From: Vibrio methylphosphonaticus
Lineage (GTDB): Bacteria > Pseudomonadota > Gammaproteobacteria > Enterobacterales > Vibrionaceae
Direction of reading: 5' to 3'
NCBI RefSeq assembly: GCF_023634655.1
Contig: NZ_JAMKMS010000014.1
Span: 80,913 to 144,912 of the forward strand
DNA: 64,000 bases
Below, in pieces: positions 55,040 to 63,656 of the stretch. Made by a program: the position numbers and the translations under genes. The notes under the pieces are model-generated. The model was not told the origin of the DNA. It searched no databases and saw nothing but the letters and a program-made list of their open reading frames with translations. How positions within the stretch are numbered: position 1 is the stretch's first letter; each line of letters starts with the position of its first letter.

Positions 55040-56494
55040 TTGAAGAAATTAACTCAAACATTGTTGCTTGCGATCATTTTACCGCTTGCTAGTACTGCGA
55101 GCGCTGAGTCTTTGCCGGAACGCATTGATAATTTTGTCAGCTTTTTTGATTATGAGCATGCAAAAGCGTCATATGACATTCGCGTTATCCAAGCGGACTT
55201 TCCAACACAGTTGTTGACGCCAGTGTCTATGTTGCCACAAACAACAAAGTACCCATTGAAGTCAATCCAACAGCTGTACCGCTTGGCAGAACAGTGTAGT
55301 GGTAAATTGCCGTTAAGCCCATTGATTACAGAACCGCTGGTTTTTACTCGGGCGATGTGTAGTGGAAGAAAAATATCAACGAAATGGTTTGCTCGAAGCG
55401 GATTGATTCACCCTGGTGGGGGAACCTACGCAGCGAGGTATATTGCCGAGTACCCTGAGAAAGCGGAAGAGCTAAAAAAGTTCATGCATATTAATGAGCG
55501 AGAACTTTCACCTCCCGAATCTTTACTTGGAAGACTACAGGTAATGGATGAGCAAACCGTTATCTCACTAATCCGTGGCTCGTCGATGTTTGTAGAAAAT
55601 GAAGAGTTGTGGTTGAGGCGAGGAGATATGTACTATCTTTTTGAGCCGAATGTTTGGAAAAAAAATATTAAAGAAGCAGGTCTCAACTACAAATTAGCCT
55701 CACAAACAACAACGTGTTTTGTACAACGTGGTAACTTGTGTTGGGAAGTGGAAGATCATTCCGATGTTCTTCGAATAAGCATGATTGTGTTGATCATCGC
55801 AAACATACTATTGGTTATCGGGTGGGCGATTTACCGCTGGAATAGCAAGCGCGAAGAATTAAGAAGTCGTATGCTTGTATTACAGATCCTAACTCATGAA
55901 CTAAGAACCCCGATTGCAAGTTTGTCTTTGACAGTTGAAGGGTTTCGTCGTGAGTTTGAGAGACTACCTGAATCTGTTTATGATGAATTCAGAAGACTGT
56001 GTGAAGATACACGGCGATTACGGCAATTAGCGGAGGCGAGTAAAGATTATTTGCAGTCCGATAACAAACCACTTGCGACAGAATGGCTTCCATCGGTTCA
56101 AGATTGGTTAAGCTTCAAAGCGGAGGAGGAGTTTGAAGTTGACGTGAAACTGACTATTAATCAGGACATCGCAGCTAAAATCAATATATATTGGCTAGGT
56201 ACATGTATCGATAACCTGTTACGCAATGCGATAAAGTACGGTGTTGGTCCGGTTACGTTGAATGTCATTACTTCTTCTAATTCGCTTAGAATTGAAGTCA
56301 TTGATAATGGTCCATTGTCAGCAAGCGATTGGCGCGAACTGAGAAAACCATTTGTAAGTAAGGCTGGCCTTGGGTTGGGCCTTACGATTGTAGAATCTAT
56401 GGTGGGTCGAATGGGTGGCAAAATGTCACTTGCCGGACCGCCTACAACATTTATTTTGGAGATACCCTGTGAAACAGACACTGCTACTTGTTGA
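55040..56494 (+). CDS. vxrA: Sensor histidine kinase VxrA (WigK)-like
   Basis: The 484-residue kinase begins at TTG 55040 with a signal-type sequence ending in STASA, followed by a 220-residue periplasmic domain, one membrane helix near 252-272 (SMIVLIIANILLVIGWAIY), a HisKA domain with LTHELRTPIASLSL near 297, and an ATPase domain with DNLLRNAIKYG, DNGPLS and GLGLGLTIVES. The gene order kinase, regulator, DUF2861, TraF-like barrel and YoaH-like matches vxrABCDE of V. cholerae, which controls cell wall repair, type VI secretion and biofilm. It overlaps vxrB by 26 bp. Confidence 0.9.
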   Translation: MKKLTQTLLLAIILPLASTASAESLPERIDNFVSFFDYEHAKASYDIRVIQADFPTQLLTPVSMLPQTTKYPLKSIQQLYRLAEQCSGKLPLSPLITEPLVFTRAMCSGRKISTKWFARSGLIHPGGGTYAARYIAEYPEKAEELKKFMHINERELSPPESLLGRLQVMDEQTVISLIRGSSMFVENEELWLRRGDMYYLFEPNVWKKNIKEAGLNYKLASQTTTCFVQRGNLCWEVEDHSDVLRISMIVLIIANILLVIGWAIYRWNSKREELRSRMLVLQILTHELRTPIASLSLTVEGFRREFERLPESVYDEFRRLCEDTRRLRQLAEASKDYLQSDNKPLATEWLPSVQDWLSFKAEEEFEVDVKLTINQDIAAKINIYWLGTCIDNLLRNAIKYGVGPVTLNVITSSNSLRIEVIDNGPLSASDWRELRKPFVSKAGLGLGLTIVESMVGRMGGKMSLAGPPTTFILEIPCETDTATC

Positions 56495-57128
56495 AGATGA
56501 CAAGAATCTAGCTGACGGCCTTTTAGTAAGCTTAGAGTTAGCCGGGTATAACTGCCTACATGCAGAACTTATCTCTCAAGTTGAACAATATTGGGAAGAA
56601 GCTGATCTAGTTATCCTAGACCGTCAGTTACCCGATGGTGATTCAGTACAACATTTACCTGGCTGGAAACAAATTAAAGATGTGCCCGTTATCCTTCTGA
56701 CTGCACTGGTCACGGTCAAAGATAAGGTAACTGGCTTAGACGCTGGTGCTAATGACTATTTAACAAAACCATTTGCTGAAGCTGAATTATTTGCTCGTGT
56801 GCGTGCGCAGCTTCGCGCTCCAGAGTCAGATATCGAAGAAACAAATAAAGTGGTCACTGACAGTTTAGTAATCGATAAATCTACACGTGAAGTTGATTAC
56901 AAGGGCGAGATGATTACACTGACTCGAACAGAATTTGATTTGCTTCTATTCTTAGCCAGCAATCTTGGTCGCGTATTTACTCGTGATGAATTGCTTGATC
57001 ATGTATGGGGTTACAACCACTTTCCGACGACACGTACGGTGGATACTCACGTATTACAATTACGCCAAAAACTACCAGGGTTAGAAATTGAAACTCTACG
57101 TGGTGTTGGCTACAAAATGAAAGGCTAA
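56469..57128 (+). CDS. vxrB: Response regulator VxrB (WigR)-like
   Basis: The 219-residue OmpR-type regulator starts at GTG 56469 inside vxrA. The receiver reads LLLVEDDKNLADG with phospho-Asp in LVILDRQLPDGDS near 54 and Lys in YLTKPFAE near 100. The winged helix has TRTEFDLLLFLASNLGRVFTRDELLDHVWG and TRTVDTHVLQLRQKL. A longer frame from 56415 adds residues that lie before the receiver fold and is rejected. It is co-transcribed with the kinase, and its stop overlaps the vxrC ATG by one base. Confidence 0.92.
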   Translation: MKQTLLLVEDDKNLADGLLVSLELAGYNCLHAELISQVEQYWEEADLVILDRQLPDGDSVQHLPGWKQIKDVPVILLTALVTVKDKVTGLDAGANDYLTKPFAEAELFARVRAQLRAPESDIEETNKVVTDSLVIDKSTREVDYKGEMITLTRTEFDLLLFLASNLGRVFTRDELLDHVWGYNHFPTTRTVDTHVLQLRQKLPGLEIETLRGVGYKMKG

Positions 57129-58006
57129 TGTCAAAAAACTCATTGCTTTTGGTTTGTTCACTACTCATGGCATCAACTCAGGTTGGTGCCGAGTGGTTTG
57201 AGAACAATACTTCAATTTCGCAAGCACATCGACATCTATTGACTAAAGATCAAGAGTCGATGTTTCAGTCTTTAGTGGAAATTTGGCAACAACAACCGTC
57301 GAAAACGATAAAAACTCACGTCAATCGTTTATTTCTTCAGTCACTCGAAGCCGATTGTGGTAAAGGGTACTCCTCACAACCACTACCGAATTGGCTTAGT
57401 TCGGTGTATGTCAAACAACAGTCGATTCAAAGCCCAGGCCGAGATACGTTCCAGGCAGCAATTGAACTCGAGTCAGAGATCGCGATATCTTCAATAACGT
57501 TAAAGAAGTGGGTAGATCGGAAGATTTCAAATGATCGCGAATTTTTTTCCAACGCCACTAGTGACACTGTCACCAAATCAACGCTTTATGGAATTCGTTA
57601 TAATTTAACCTCACCAATTGATGTGGGGCTATATAGGCTAGAGGTTAAGAGAATTGACGGTGAGGTATGGAGCCAATGGCTTATTTTCACGGATCAAGCT
57701 TTAAAACAGACTGTCCGATGGTCCGCGAAAGACAAATGGCAAATAGAGAAAAACGCATTGCTCAATCCATACTGTCCTTTACCTAAACTCGAGGTTGGGC
57801 TTTATGATTATGTTGACGGAAAATATACCCAAATATGGGGACAGGAATATGAGTCTGACTACCCGTCAGAATTGGAAGCAAAGAATATTCCACCAGACAG
57901 GTATGTGTTAGCTGTTTCAATGAAGCAAACAAGATGGCAAGGTCCAATCCTATTCGAGCGTTCTCAGATTATAAGTAAGACGTTTGATGTCTCAGTTGAT
58001 GATTAA
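57128..58006 (+). CDS. vxrC: VxrC-like exported protein (DUF2861-type)
   Basis: The 292-residue protein has a signal peptide ending near TQVGAEWF and no lipobox. It reads like the DUF2861 family found downstream of VxrAB, with WLSSVYVKQQSIQSPGRDTF and DRYVLAVSMKQTRWQGPILFER. Two cysteines (ADCGKG and NPYCPLPKLEVG) may form a disulfide. Its biochemical role is unknown. It begins at the base that ends vxrB, so translation is coupled. Confidence 0.85.
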   Translation: MSKNSLLLVCSLLMASTQVGAEWFENNTSISQAHRHLLTKDQESMFQSLVEIWQQQPSKTIKTHVNRLFLQSLEADCGKGYSSQPLPNWLSSVYVKQQSIQSPGRDTFQAAIELESEIAISSITLKKWVDRKISNDREFFSNATSDTVTKSTLYGIRYNLTSPIDVGLYRLEVKRIDGEVWSQWLIFTDQALKQTVRWSAKDKWQIEKNALLNPYCPLPKLEVGLYDYVDGKYTQIWGQEYESDYPSELEAKNIPPDRYVLAVSMKQTRWQGPILFERSQIISKTFDVSVDD

Positions 58007-58092
58007 CATCAGAAAAACAACGTTTTAATCACTAAAGTAAATTCAATTGATGCCGTTAATACCTAGATAGAGGATTAACGGCATTTTTCGTA

Positions 58093-59226
58093 ATGAACAC
58101 TAGAATAAAAACGCTTACCGTGGTTTCAATTGTCTCGACTGCTTCAATGCTGCCGATGGCCACAACTCATGCTTCAACATTATCGATTGACGCTAGAGGC
58201 GACGCAATGGGAGGAGTCGGTGTTGTTTCAGCTTCTTATCTTACCGCACCATTCTACAATCCAGCGTTAGTTGCCATTTATCGACGTAACGATGACGCCG
58301 GTATGCTAGTTCCAAGTTTAGGCGTGAGTTACAACGATCAAGATCAAATGTTAGATAAGGTCGATAGTGCGATAAACTCGCCTTCAGCAGAAACCCTAAA
58401 TGCGTTACATGGCACCCAGGCAAAAGTTGATTTTGGTGCGGCCGTTGCGTTCGGTATTCCAAACCGTTATCTAGCTGCAAATATATTTGGTAAAGCGTAT
58501 GTCGAAAATGTTGCTACTCCCGATATTGCGACAGGCGGATCTGATATAGATAACGCAAACAAATCTGCAGTTAAAACTGCTTCTGTTGCGGTCACCGAAG
58601 TGGGTATCTCGTTAGCTAAGTATCAGACTCTATTTGGAGAGCACTTCTCTTTTGGCGTGACGCCAAAATTACAGCGCATTTATACCTACACGTCAGTGAG
58701 CTCCCTAAAGGATTTTAATCTCAACAACATTCGTGAAAACTCACAAGGTGAAACGGCATTAAACTTAGATGCTGGCGCGTTGTGGTTTCATGGTCCTTTT
58801 CGAGCGGGTTTCTCTGCAAAAAACATGTTGTCGAGAAATATTAAAACAGAATCAGGAGTGGTTGATATTGGTGGACGAAATGTTAGTTATGGATACGAAT
58901 ACCAATTAACGCCGCTTTATACTGTTGGTGCCGGGTTCGTCGCTGACTACTTTCAGTTATCTGTTGACTACGACTTAAATGAAGAAAAGAAATTCACTCA
59001 ATTCGACGACAATGTGAAAATGTTACGTGCGGGTATTGAAGTTGATTTAGTTCGACAAATTCAACTAAGGGGAGGGTACATGAAAAACTTGGCTCGAGAT
59101 TCAGAAGGGACCATCACCGCGGGTATTGGATTGAGTCCTTTGAACATCTTTGAGATCGATATCGCAGCCAGTTATACATCCCCACAAGCAATGGGTGCAA
59201 CAATAAACTTCATGACAACTTATTAA
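58093..59226 (+). CDS. vxrD: VxrD-like protein, TraF-type beta-barrel family
   Basis: The 377-residue protein has a signal peptide ending near TTHAS and starts LSIDARGDAMGGVGVVSASYLTAPFYNPAL, the start of the TraF_2 (conjugal transfer TraF-like) family, which resembles FadL-type barrels. About ten to fourteen strands follow, ending TYTSP and GATINFMTTY with a terminal Tyr. It is likely an outer-membrane protein; the conjugation name is only historical. It is fourth in the vxr order. Confidence 0.86.
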   Translation: MNTRIKTLTVVSIVSTASMLPMATTHASTLSIDARGDAMGGVGVVSASYLTAPFYNPALVAIYRRNDDAGMLVPSLGVSYNDQDQMLDKVDSAINSPSAETLNALHGTQAKVDFGAAVAFGIPNRYLAANIFGKAYVENVATPDIATGGSDIDNANKSAVKTASVAVTEVGISLAKYQTLFGEHFSFGVTPKLQRIYTYTSVSSLKDFNLNNIRENSQGETALNLDAGALWFHGPFRAGFSAKNMLSRNIKTESGVVDIGGRNVSYGYEYQLTPLYTVGAGFVADYFQLSVDYDLNEEKKFTQFDDNVKMLRAGIEVDLVRQIQLRGGYMKNLARDSEGTITAGIGLSPLNIFEIDIAASYTSPQAMGATINFMTTY

Positions 59227-59291
59227 CGCTTGCCTGAATGAGATTATCGTTTATAGTCCTCCTTTAAGACCCACTTCGTCAGGAGGACTTT

Positions 59292-59444
59292 ATGTTTGAC
59301 GATTTACCCACCTTATCTCATCAAGAGCAGCAAGCTGCCGTCGAGAAAATACAAGAACTCATGCAGCAAGGCGTTAGTACAGCTCAAGCGATAAAGATGG
59401 TCGCTGAACAGATACGAAAAGAAAAAGCAGAGTTACCAAAATAG
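59292..59444 (+). CDS. vxrE: VxrE-like small protein, YoaH (UPF0181) family
   Basis: ATG 59292 follows AGGAGGA at ideal spacing and encodes 50 residues: an acidic start (MFDDLPTLSHQEQQAAVEKI), then QELMQQGVSTAQAIKMVAEQ and a charged tail. This matches the YoaH/UPF0181 family of short helical proteins. It is fifth in the vxr order, as in V. cholerae. Function is unknown. A terminator follows 24 bp later. Confidence 0.88.
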   Translation: MFDDLPTLSHQEQQAAVEKIQELMQQGVSTAQAIKMVAEQIRKEKAELPK

Positions 59445-59835
59445 TCAACATCAAACAGAATTACATTAAAGGCTCCCAATAGGGGGCCTTTTTTTTGCCT
59501 CTATACATACAACTCCGCGTTTGTATTACATAGAACTGATTCAAATAAAGATAAAGAACAACAGCTTACTGCAGAGTAATATGCTGAAGGAAGTTGTTGA
59601 GAATTGCGGTTTTGTAATTTAATTACAGGTTGCGCAGCCAGTTAAAATGAGAGTAGTGTATTATGCTGCCCTGGTGGTTGGGTAATATAACAACAGTAAG
59701 TGTTTACTCTAAACAAGATCGGGATACGAACATTAGCGCACTATAACTAATAGATATCGGTGGTATTTCAAACAGACGTAACGCTATATGAGCGTTGTGC
59801 CATACTAATATCAGGGCACGCTATCGAAGTACGAG
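59445..59835. other. Gene-poor junction between the vxr operon and accessory DNA
   Basis: After the vxr terminator the sequence becomes AT-rich and irregular. It holds the motif GGTGGTTGGGTAATA (59673-59687), which recurs in altered form at 60515 and 60585. No gene is visible. It is the left edge of the accessory region leading to dif. Confidence 0.5.
59468..59498 (+). terminator. Terminator of the vxr operon
   Basis: AAAGGCTCCC pairs with GGGGGCCTTT around AATA, with one G-U pair, followed by a T run. Confidence 0.88.
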
Positions 59836-60474
59836 TTGTCGTTTTTACTACTAGGCATTTACAGAGGTCCTATTAAGTTTCCATTACCGTCCTTATTAGC
59901 TCGACAGTTATTGCAGCAGTCTAAAAACCTAGTCACACCAACTCAACTGTGTTCTGCTTTGGCCGTTATCGACAAAACCTCTACGGCTATCGTACCGGTG
60001 ACGAACTATAAACTTGATATTCCAGTCTGTGTATTTCCAAGGGCTATCTTTGAAGAGCACGTGAAATCCAACAAGACACTCGGTAGCAAAGACGGTGTTT
60101 TCTGGGTTACAGACCGTAGTACATTCGATAGTTTTGGAAAAAGTCTGACACACCTAAAAATAGAGCGCATTTTGGGTATGAACCCAGGTTACTACCCACG
60201 AGATCAGGACTTAGTTATGGTAGTCATCGATAACGCCGAAGAAGATGAGTTTCGGCTACCAAGTGATAGTGAAGGAGGAGCGAATGATAACTGGCGAGAA
60301 GGGGGCTATGCTGGTTGGCCACATACTTATATGTCGACTCCAGAGCGAGTTGCCAGTTCGAGAAACAGTACGTTAGCCGAAATTAGCTCGGCAATGATGT
60401 TAGTGCAAGGGATAGCAAATCCACTTGATGTAACTGGCTCGATTGATGACATATACAGTCGCTTTAAAAAGTAG
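59836..60474 (+). CDS. Orphan hypothetical protein
   Basis: I do not recognise this 212-residue protein. It reads as a soluble mixed alpha/beta protein, with DIPVCVFPRAIFEEHV, DGVFWVTDRSTFDSFGKSL, DLVMVVIDNAEEDEF, and a Gly/Asn-rich loop before a helical end. The start is uncertain: TTG 59836 is the first candidate, but no ribosome site is convincing. AGAGG at 59871-59875 precedes a possible ATT start. Composition is AT-richer than the core genes. It lies in the accessory region before dif, where genes from phage-like elements are expected. Confidence 0.6.
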   Translation: MSFLLLGIYRGPIKFPLPSLLARQLLQQSKNLVTPTQLCSALAVIDKTSTAIVPVTNYKLDIPVCVFPRAIFEEHVKSNKTLGSKDGVFWVTDRSTFDSFGKSLTHLKIERILGMNPGYYPRDQDLVMVVIDNAEEDEFRLPSDSEGGANDNWREGGYAGWPHTYMSTPERVASSRNSTLAEISSAMMLVQGIANPLDVTGSIDDIYSRFKK

Positions 60475-60822
60475 TGACACTCACCGCTGAGTACTATTTA
60501 AATATACAGTGCATGGTGGTGGGTAATAATCCATATAAACCTAGTGTTATATTGAGCATCGTATTCCTGATGATATTTACGAATAGTGGTAGGTAAAATT
60601 CGGTTAGCGTGACACGGTAACACAGCGTTGATTTTAGTTCGTATAGGAATAGAACTTCAATTAGGACGATAGTATGAACAACTTATCTGATGTTACAGGG
60701 TGACTTTATCGCGCGATAGACGACACTTGAGTAGGTGAATCATATCCAGTGATCTTTGACTTAGCCGCAGGCGGAAATAAAAACCTACTAAAAGTACATT
60801 CTAGTTAACGATAAGCTGTTTA
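60475..60822. other. Gene-free accessory stretch
   Basis: This 348-bp region contains two copies of a GTGGT-GGTAA type motif (60515-60528 and 60585-60598). A short frame opens at an ATG near 60674 but stops at once. No gene is seen. Confidence 0.5.
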
Positions 60823-61071
60823 ATGGGTCTTAAGCAAAAAGCTATGAGTAGTATCTTGAGCGCCAAGAGAGAACTTTCAGATGAAGCAAAGTGGGATGGC
60901 TTCTACATGGTAGGTGACCGTCTTTGCTTGCCTACAGGCCAATTAGTGCAACCTCAGCAAATCATATTGGCTATGGCGTTGCTGGAGTTAGGCGCACATC
61001 CTGATGTTCAAGTTAACAGCAAGATAGGGAGGATTGCGAGGAAGTTGAACGAACTGCGTTCTATACCTTAA
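60823..61071 (+). CDS. DUF3653-like small protein, N-terminally shortened
   Basis: The 82-residue protein contains WDGFYMVGDRLCLPTGQLV then QPQQIILAMALLEL. This is the same core as the genes at 61208 and 63282, and it resembles the DUF3653 family of small proteins in vibrio filamentous phages and related islands. It lacks the N-terminal helical half of its relatives, so it may be a truncated copy. No good ribosome site precedes ATG 60823; ATG 60844 is an alternative. DNA binding is inferred from the helix pattern of the longer copies only. Confidence 0.6.
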   Translation: MGLKQKAMSSILSAKRELSDEAKWDGFYMVGDRLCLPTGQLVQPQQIILAMALLELGAHPDVQVNSKIGRIARKLNELRSIP

Positions 61072-61207
61072 AGACATAATCGAAATAGTGGGTGGTGAGT
61101 GCAGCTATCATTGCTAATTGCTAATATTGATCGTTGCATAAACTGACAGGTATCTAAAGTGACAGTGTCGCGTATGAATGTACTTTTCAATCAAGAAAGG
61201 TATAAAG

Positions 61208-61516
61208 ATGAAATACTTAAGCGTTACAGACACCTACATTTTTAGACAAATAAAATGCGGAATCTCTCCTGAAATGACTGCGAAGCTATGCTTTAAAACC
61301 TTAAGGGATGTAAGAGAATGGGACAAAGGAGAACCGAAACCCGCTGAATGCAGACGGCTAATTAGGATGTATGCGCATCGAGAATTTGGAATAGGTGACT
61401 CGTGGGAAGGTTTTGAAATGGTCGGGGAAAAGTTGCACTTACCAACGGGACAGATGGTAAGTGCACAACAAATCTTAACTGGTATCGCGCTTATTGAAAT
61501 AAAGCTCGGAGCTTGA
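61208..61516 (+). CDS. DUF3653-like small protein
   Basis: The 102-residue protein starts at ATG 61208 with AAGAAAGG upstream. The N-terminal half looks like a helix-turn-helix (SPEMTAKLCFKTLRDVREWDKG), and the C-terminal half is the shared core WEGFEMVGEKLHLPTGQMV then SAQQILTGIALIEI. It is close to the shortened copy 136 bp upstream. A phage-type regulator is a reasonable inference. The frame from 61178 adds ten residues without a ribosome site. Confidence 0.72.
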   Translation: MKYLSVTDTYIFRQIKCGISPEMTAKLCFKTLRDVREWDKGEPKPAECRRLIRMYAHREFGIGDSWEGFEMVGEKLHLPTGQMVSAQQILTGIALIEIKLGA

Positions 61517-61980
61517 AATTAGAACAACAACTAAGCTACTTAAATTGTTTAGAGCCATAAGTAGTGTCCGAAATACCTAGTTAACAATTTTTGCTGCTTT
61601 CTGGAATTTCAACATTATGCTCCCTAACTTGAAAAACGCCGATAGCTATGACATAGAAATTAAAAAGTCCGATGAAAGTATCACAAGCAAACATTACATT
61701 TATCTAAAGCCTTAATAGCAAAATTCCGTTCGGTGCCTTTTTCATAATTAAGGGAAAAATAGTCGTGTTAGTTAAATTAAACACCTTTTAAAAATCGGTG
61801 AGCACTAAAACATTTAAATTATTCTGAATGAAAAACGAACGGTTGGTTATTTTGTGACCGCATGCTGTATTATGATTGCGAGTACTACTTTAGAGTTACT
61901 CTAGTGGATGGGCCAAGTGATGGCGTCTTTTTCAGAGCCTCTGCCATTAATACACTTTCTCATAGGTAAGGATTAGCATT
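61517..61980. other. Gene-free accessory stretch
   Basis: This 464-bp AT-rich region lies between a DUF3653-like gene and a lipoprotein gene. It should hold the lipoprotein promoter (AAGGATTAGCATT is the ribosome site). I see no other feature. Confidence 0.5.
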
Positions 61981-62682
61981 ATGAATAAGATTATATTTTT
62001 GGGTTTGGTTGCTACTTTTGTGACAGGTTGTAATTCAACTATGGAAATGCCTCAGGACTTGGCATCTCAGCCTTCAATCCCAGTAACCACGGAAGGCGGT
62101 GTTTTAGCTTCGGGTTTTTATAAAGGCAACTTCAACATCGCAGATCTGTATACAGGGAGCTTTCATAGAAGTGCGGAGGGGACAAGTGTATTTGACGACA
62201 CATATAAAAGCAAAACAGGAGGGCTTACGCTCACTATTAATAAAAAAGGAGCGACGGAACCTTGGTTACTGGAATGTAAAGGAAGCACATCGTTGACTTT
62301 AGGGGTCTTTGAATCGGGAAAGCCATATTCTTGTGTGATAAGTCAAAGCAACAAACAAATTGGCACATTTAGTCTCAACCCCCAAGAAAACACTTCGCTT
62401 GTATCTTTTAGCATGGTTGAGAAAGACACAGGTTACATAAGTATTAATGACAAACGTTTCAACATTGAAAGTGTTAATCGGATTGATGGTTCGATGATTG
62501 ACTCAGAAAAGCCAGTTGGATTTATTATTAAAGACAACGCCAGAACCATCGCTGCAATCAATACAAATGGCGCCATGGCGATAACACTACAATCCAATTT
62601 GCCTGAGTTTGACAAAGATGTAGCGGCGATAGGCGCTTTAACTGCAGGATTTAGTTGGCGTCCTTCTAATAATGAAGATTGA
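61981..62682 (+). CDS. Orphan lipoprotein
   Basis: The 233-residue protein has a clear lipoprotein signal: a short basic start, a hydrophobic core and the lipobox VTGC at residue 17. The mature part is rich in beta strands, with repeated GGLTLTINKKG and GTFSLNPQENTSL-like segments and no catalytic motif that I can name. It is probably anchored in the outer membrane. It is AT-rich and sits among phage-like genes near dif, so it may be a lysogenic-conversion or moron-type gene, but that is inference. Confidence 0.72.
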   Translation: MNKIIFLGLVATFVTGCNSTMEMPQDLASQPSIPVTTEGGVLASGFYKGNFNIADLYTGSFHRSAEGTSVFDDTYKSKTGGLTLTINKKGATEPWLLECKGSTSLTLGVFESGKPYSCVISQSNKQIGTFSLNPQENTSLVSFSMVEKDTGYISINDKRFNIESVNRIDGSMIDSEKPVGFIIKDNARTIAAINTNGAMAITLQSNLPEFDKDVAAIGALTAGFSWRPSNNED

Positions 62683-63281
62683 ATCTTCATGGAACGTACT
62701 TTGACGTAGGTGAGGGCGATTAACTCGTAGTTTTGGTAATTATTGACACGTTATTTTAGCGGTTTGGAACAGGATTATATTGTTCGGGTAAATGTAATTT
62801 CGAGCTCAATAAAGCACTACGAGTTCTACTGGCATACTGTTTTCACTGGCAGTAGGGTTGTTGGTATAAACGTGCAATACCATCCATGTCATTCCGGTAA
62901 CCTACGCCTTTAAGAATCGAGCGTCTCCATCGTAATCTCGATGTCGGCTGTCCGCTCTATATGGTTCAAAAACATTGGGAAAAGAGGGGCGGTTACCATA
63001 ATCGTTCGGTTTGTCAGATCACGCAAGGCGCCCACTATCAACACATTAGTGGGCGCCTTGCGTGATCTGATTAATAAAACGTACAGTACATCGAGCTAAC
63101 GTTCGTTGTTTTATTGTTGTCCGGGTGACTACTAATCGCGGTTAGGGATTAGGCTCGATTTATAAAACACTGTGCCTTGAGCGATACTACTAGTGGCTCA
63201 TTAATTCTGCCATGTCGACAAGTGATTGCTCTATATGGAATTTCATTGATTCCAAATTACTTTTCATCGCTGTGCGGCTTG
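62683..63281. other. Gene-free stretch with a perfect long inverted repeat
   Basis: This 599-bp region has no supportable gene. Its main feature is the 24-bp perfect inverted repeat at 63014-63070. A weaker CTACTG and CAGTAG pair lies at about 62829-62857. Confidence 0.6.
63014..63070. repeat. Perfect 24-bp inverted repeat with 9-base loop
   Basis: Arms at 63014-63037 and 63047-63070 are perfect complements, with core GGCGCCCACTA and TAGTGGGCGCC. The loop is TCAACACAT. No T run follows on either strand, so it is not a standard terminator. A hairpin this stable in an AT-rich region without genes suggests a replication, packaging or recombination signal. Confidence 0.9.
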
Positions 63282-63656
63282 TCATATTAAAGCTAATTGA
63301 ATCCTCGCGAATGAAATATCGGATGCCATAACCATTGTCAACAATTGGTCCATAACCAGCTCAATCAATTGCTGATACTGCCCAAAAGACTCCAATTCCT
63401 TTGGACTAAATTCGCGTCCGGTGGGCGTAATCAACACAGCCCGAGATTCATCAACCCGAAAACCACGCCAACGCATGTCATTGGGCAAGTAGCCAAACGA
63501 TTTCACGATAAGCAGCTTTTCAGCCATGGGCTTGATCGCAACAGTGCCATCAAGCCAGCGACGAACGGTGGCGACATTAACGTGAAAAAACTCAACGCCT
63601 TGATGAATGGATGAAAACTCACGCCAGTAAAGCGTTTTGAATGACTCATAAAACAT
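63282..63656 (-). CDS. DUF3653-like protein
   Basis: From ATG 63656, with GAGG six bases upstream, the product is 124 residues. An N-terminal helix-turn-helix-like part (HQGVEFFHVNVATVRRWLDG) is followed by MRWRGFRVDESRAVLITPTG, then EFSPKELESFGQYQQLIELV, the same W-GF-L-TPTG core as the two genes at 60823 and 61208. Such proteins are small regulators in vibrio filamentous phages and related elements. A longer frame from 63839 crosses a dif-like repeat and is rejected. Confidence 0.75.
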   Translation of the reverse strand: MFYESFKTLYWREFSSIHQGVEFFHVNVATVRRWLDGTVAIKPMAEKLLIVKSFGYLPNDMRWRGFRVDESRAVLITPTGREFSPKELESFGQYQQLIELVMDQLLTMVMASDISFARIQLALI

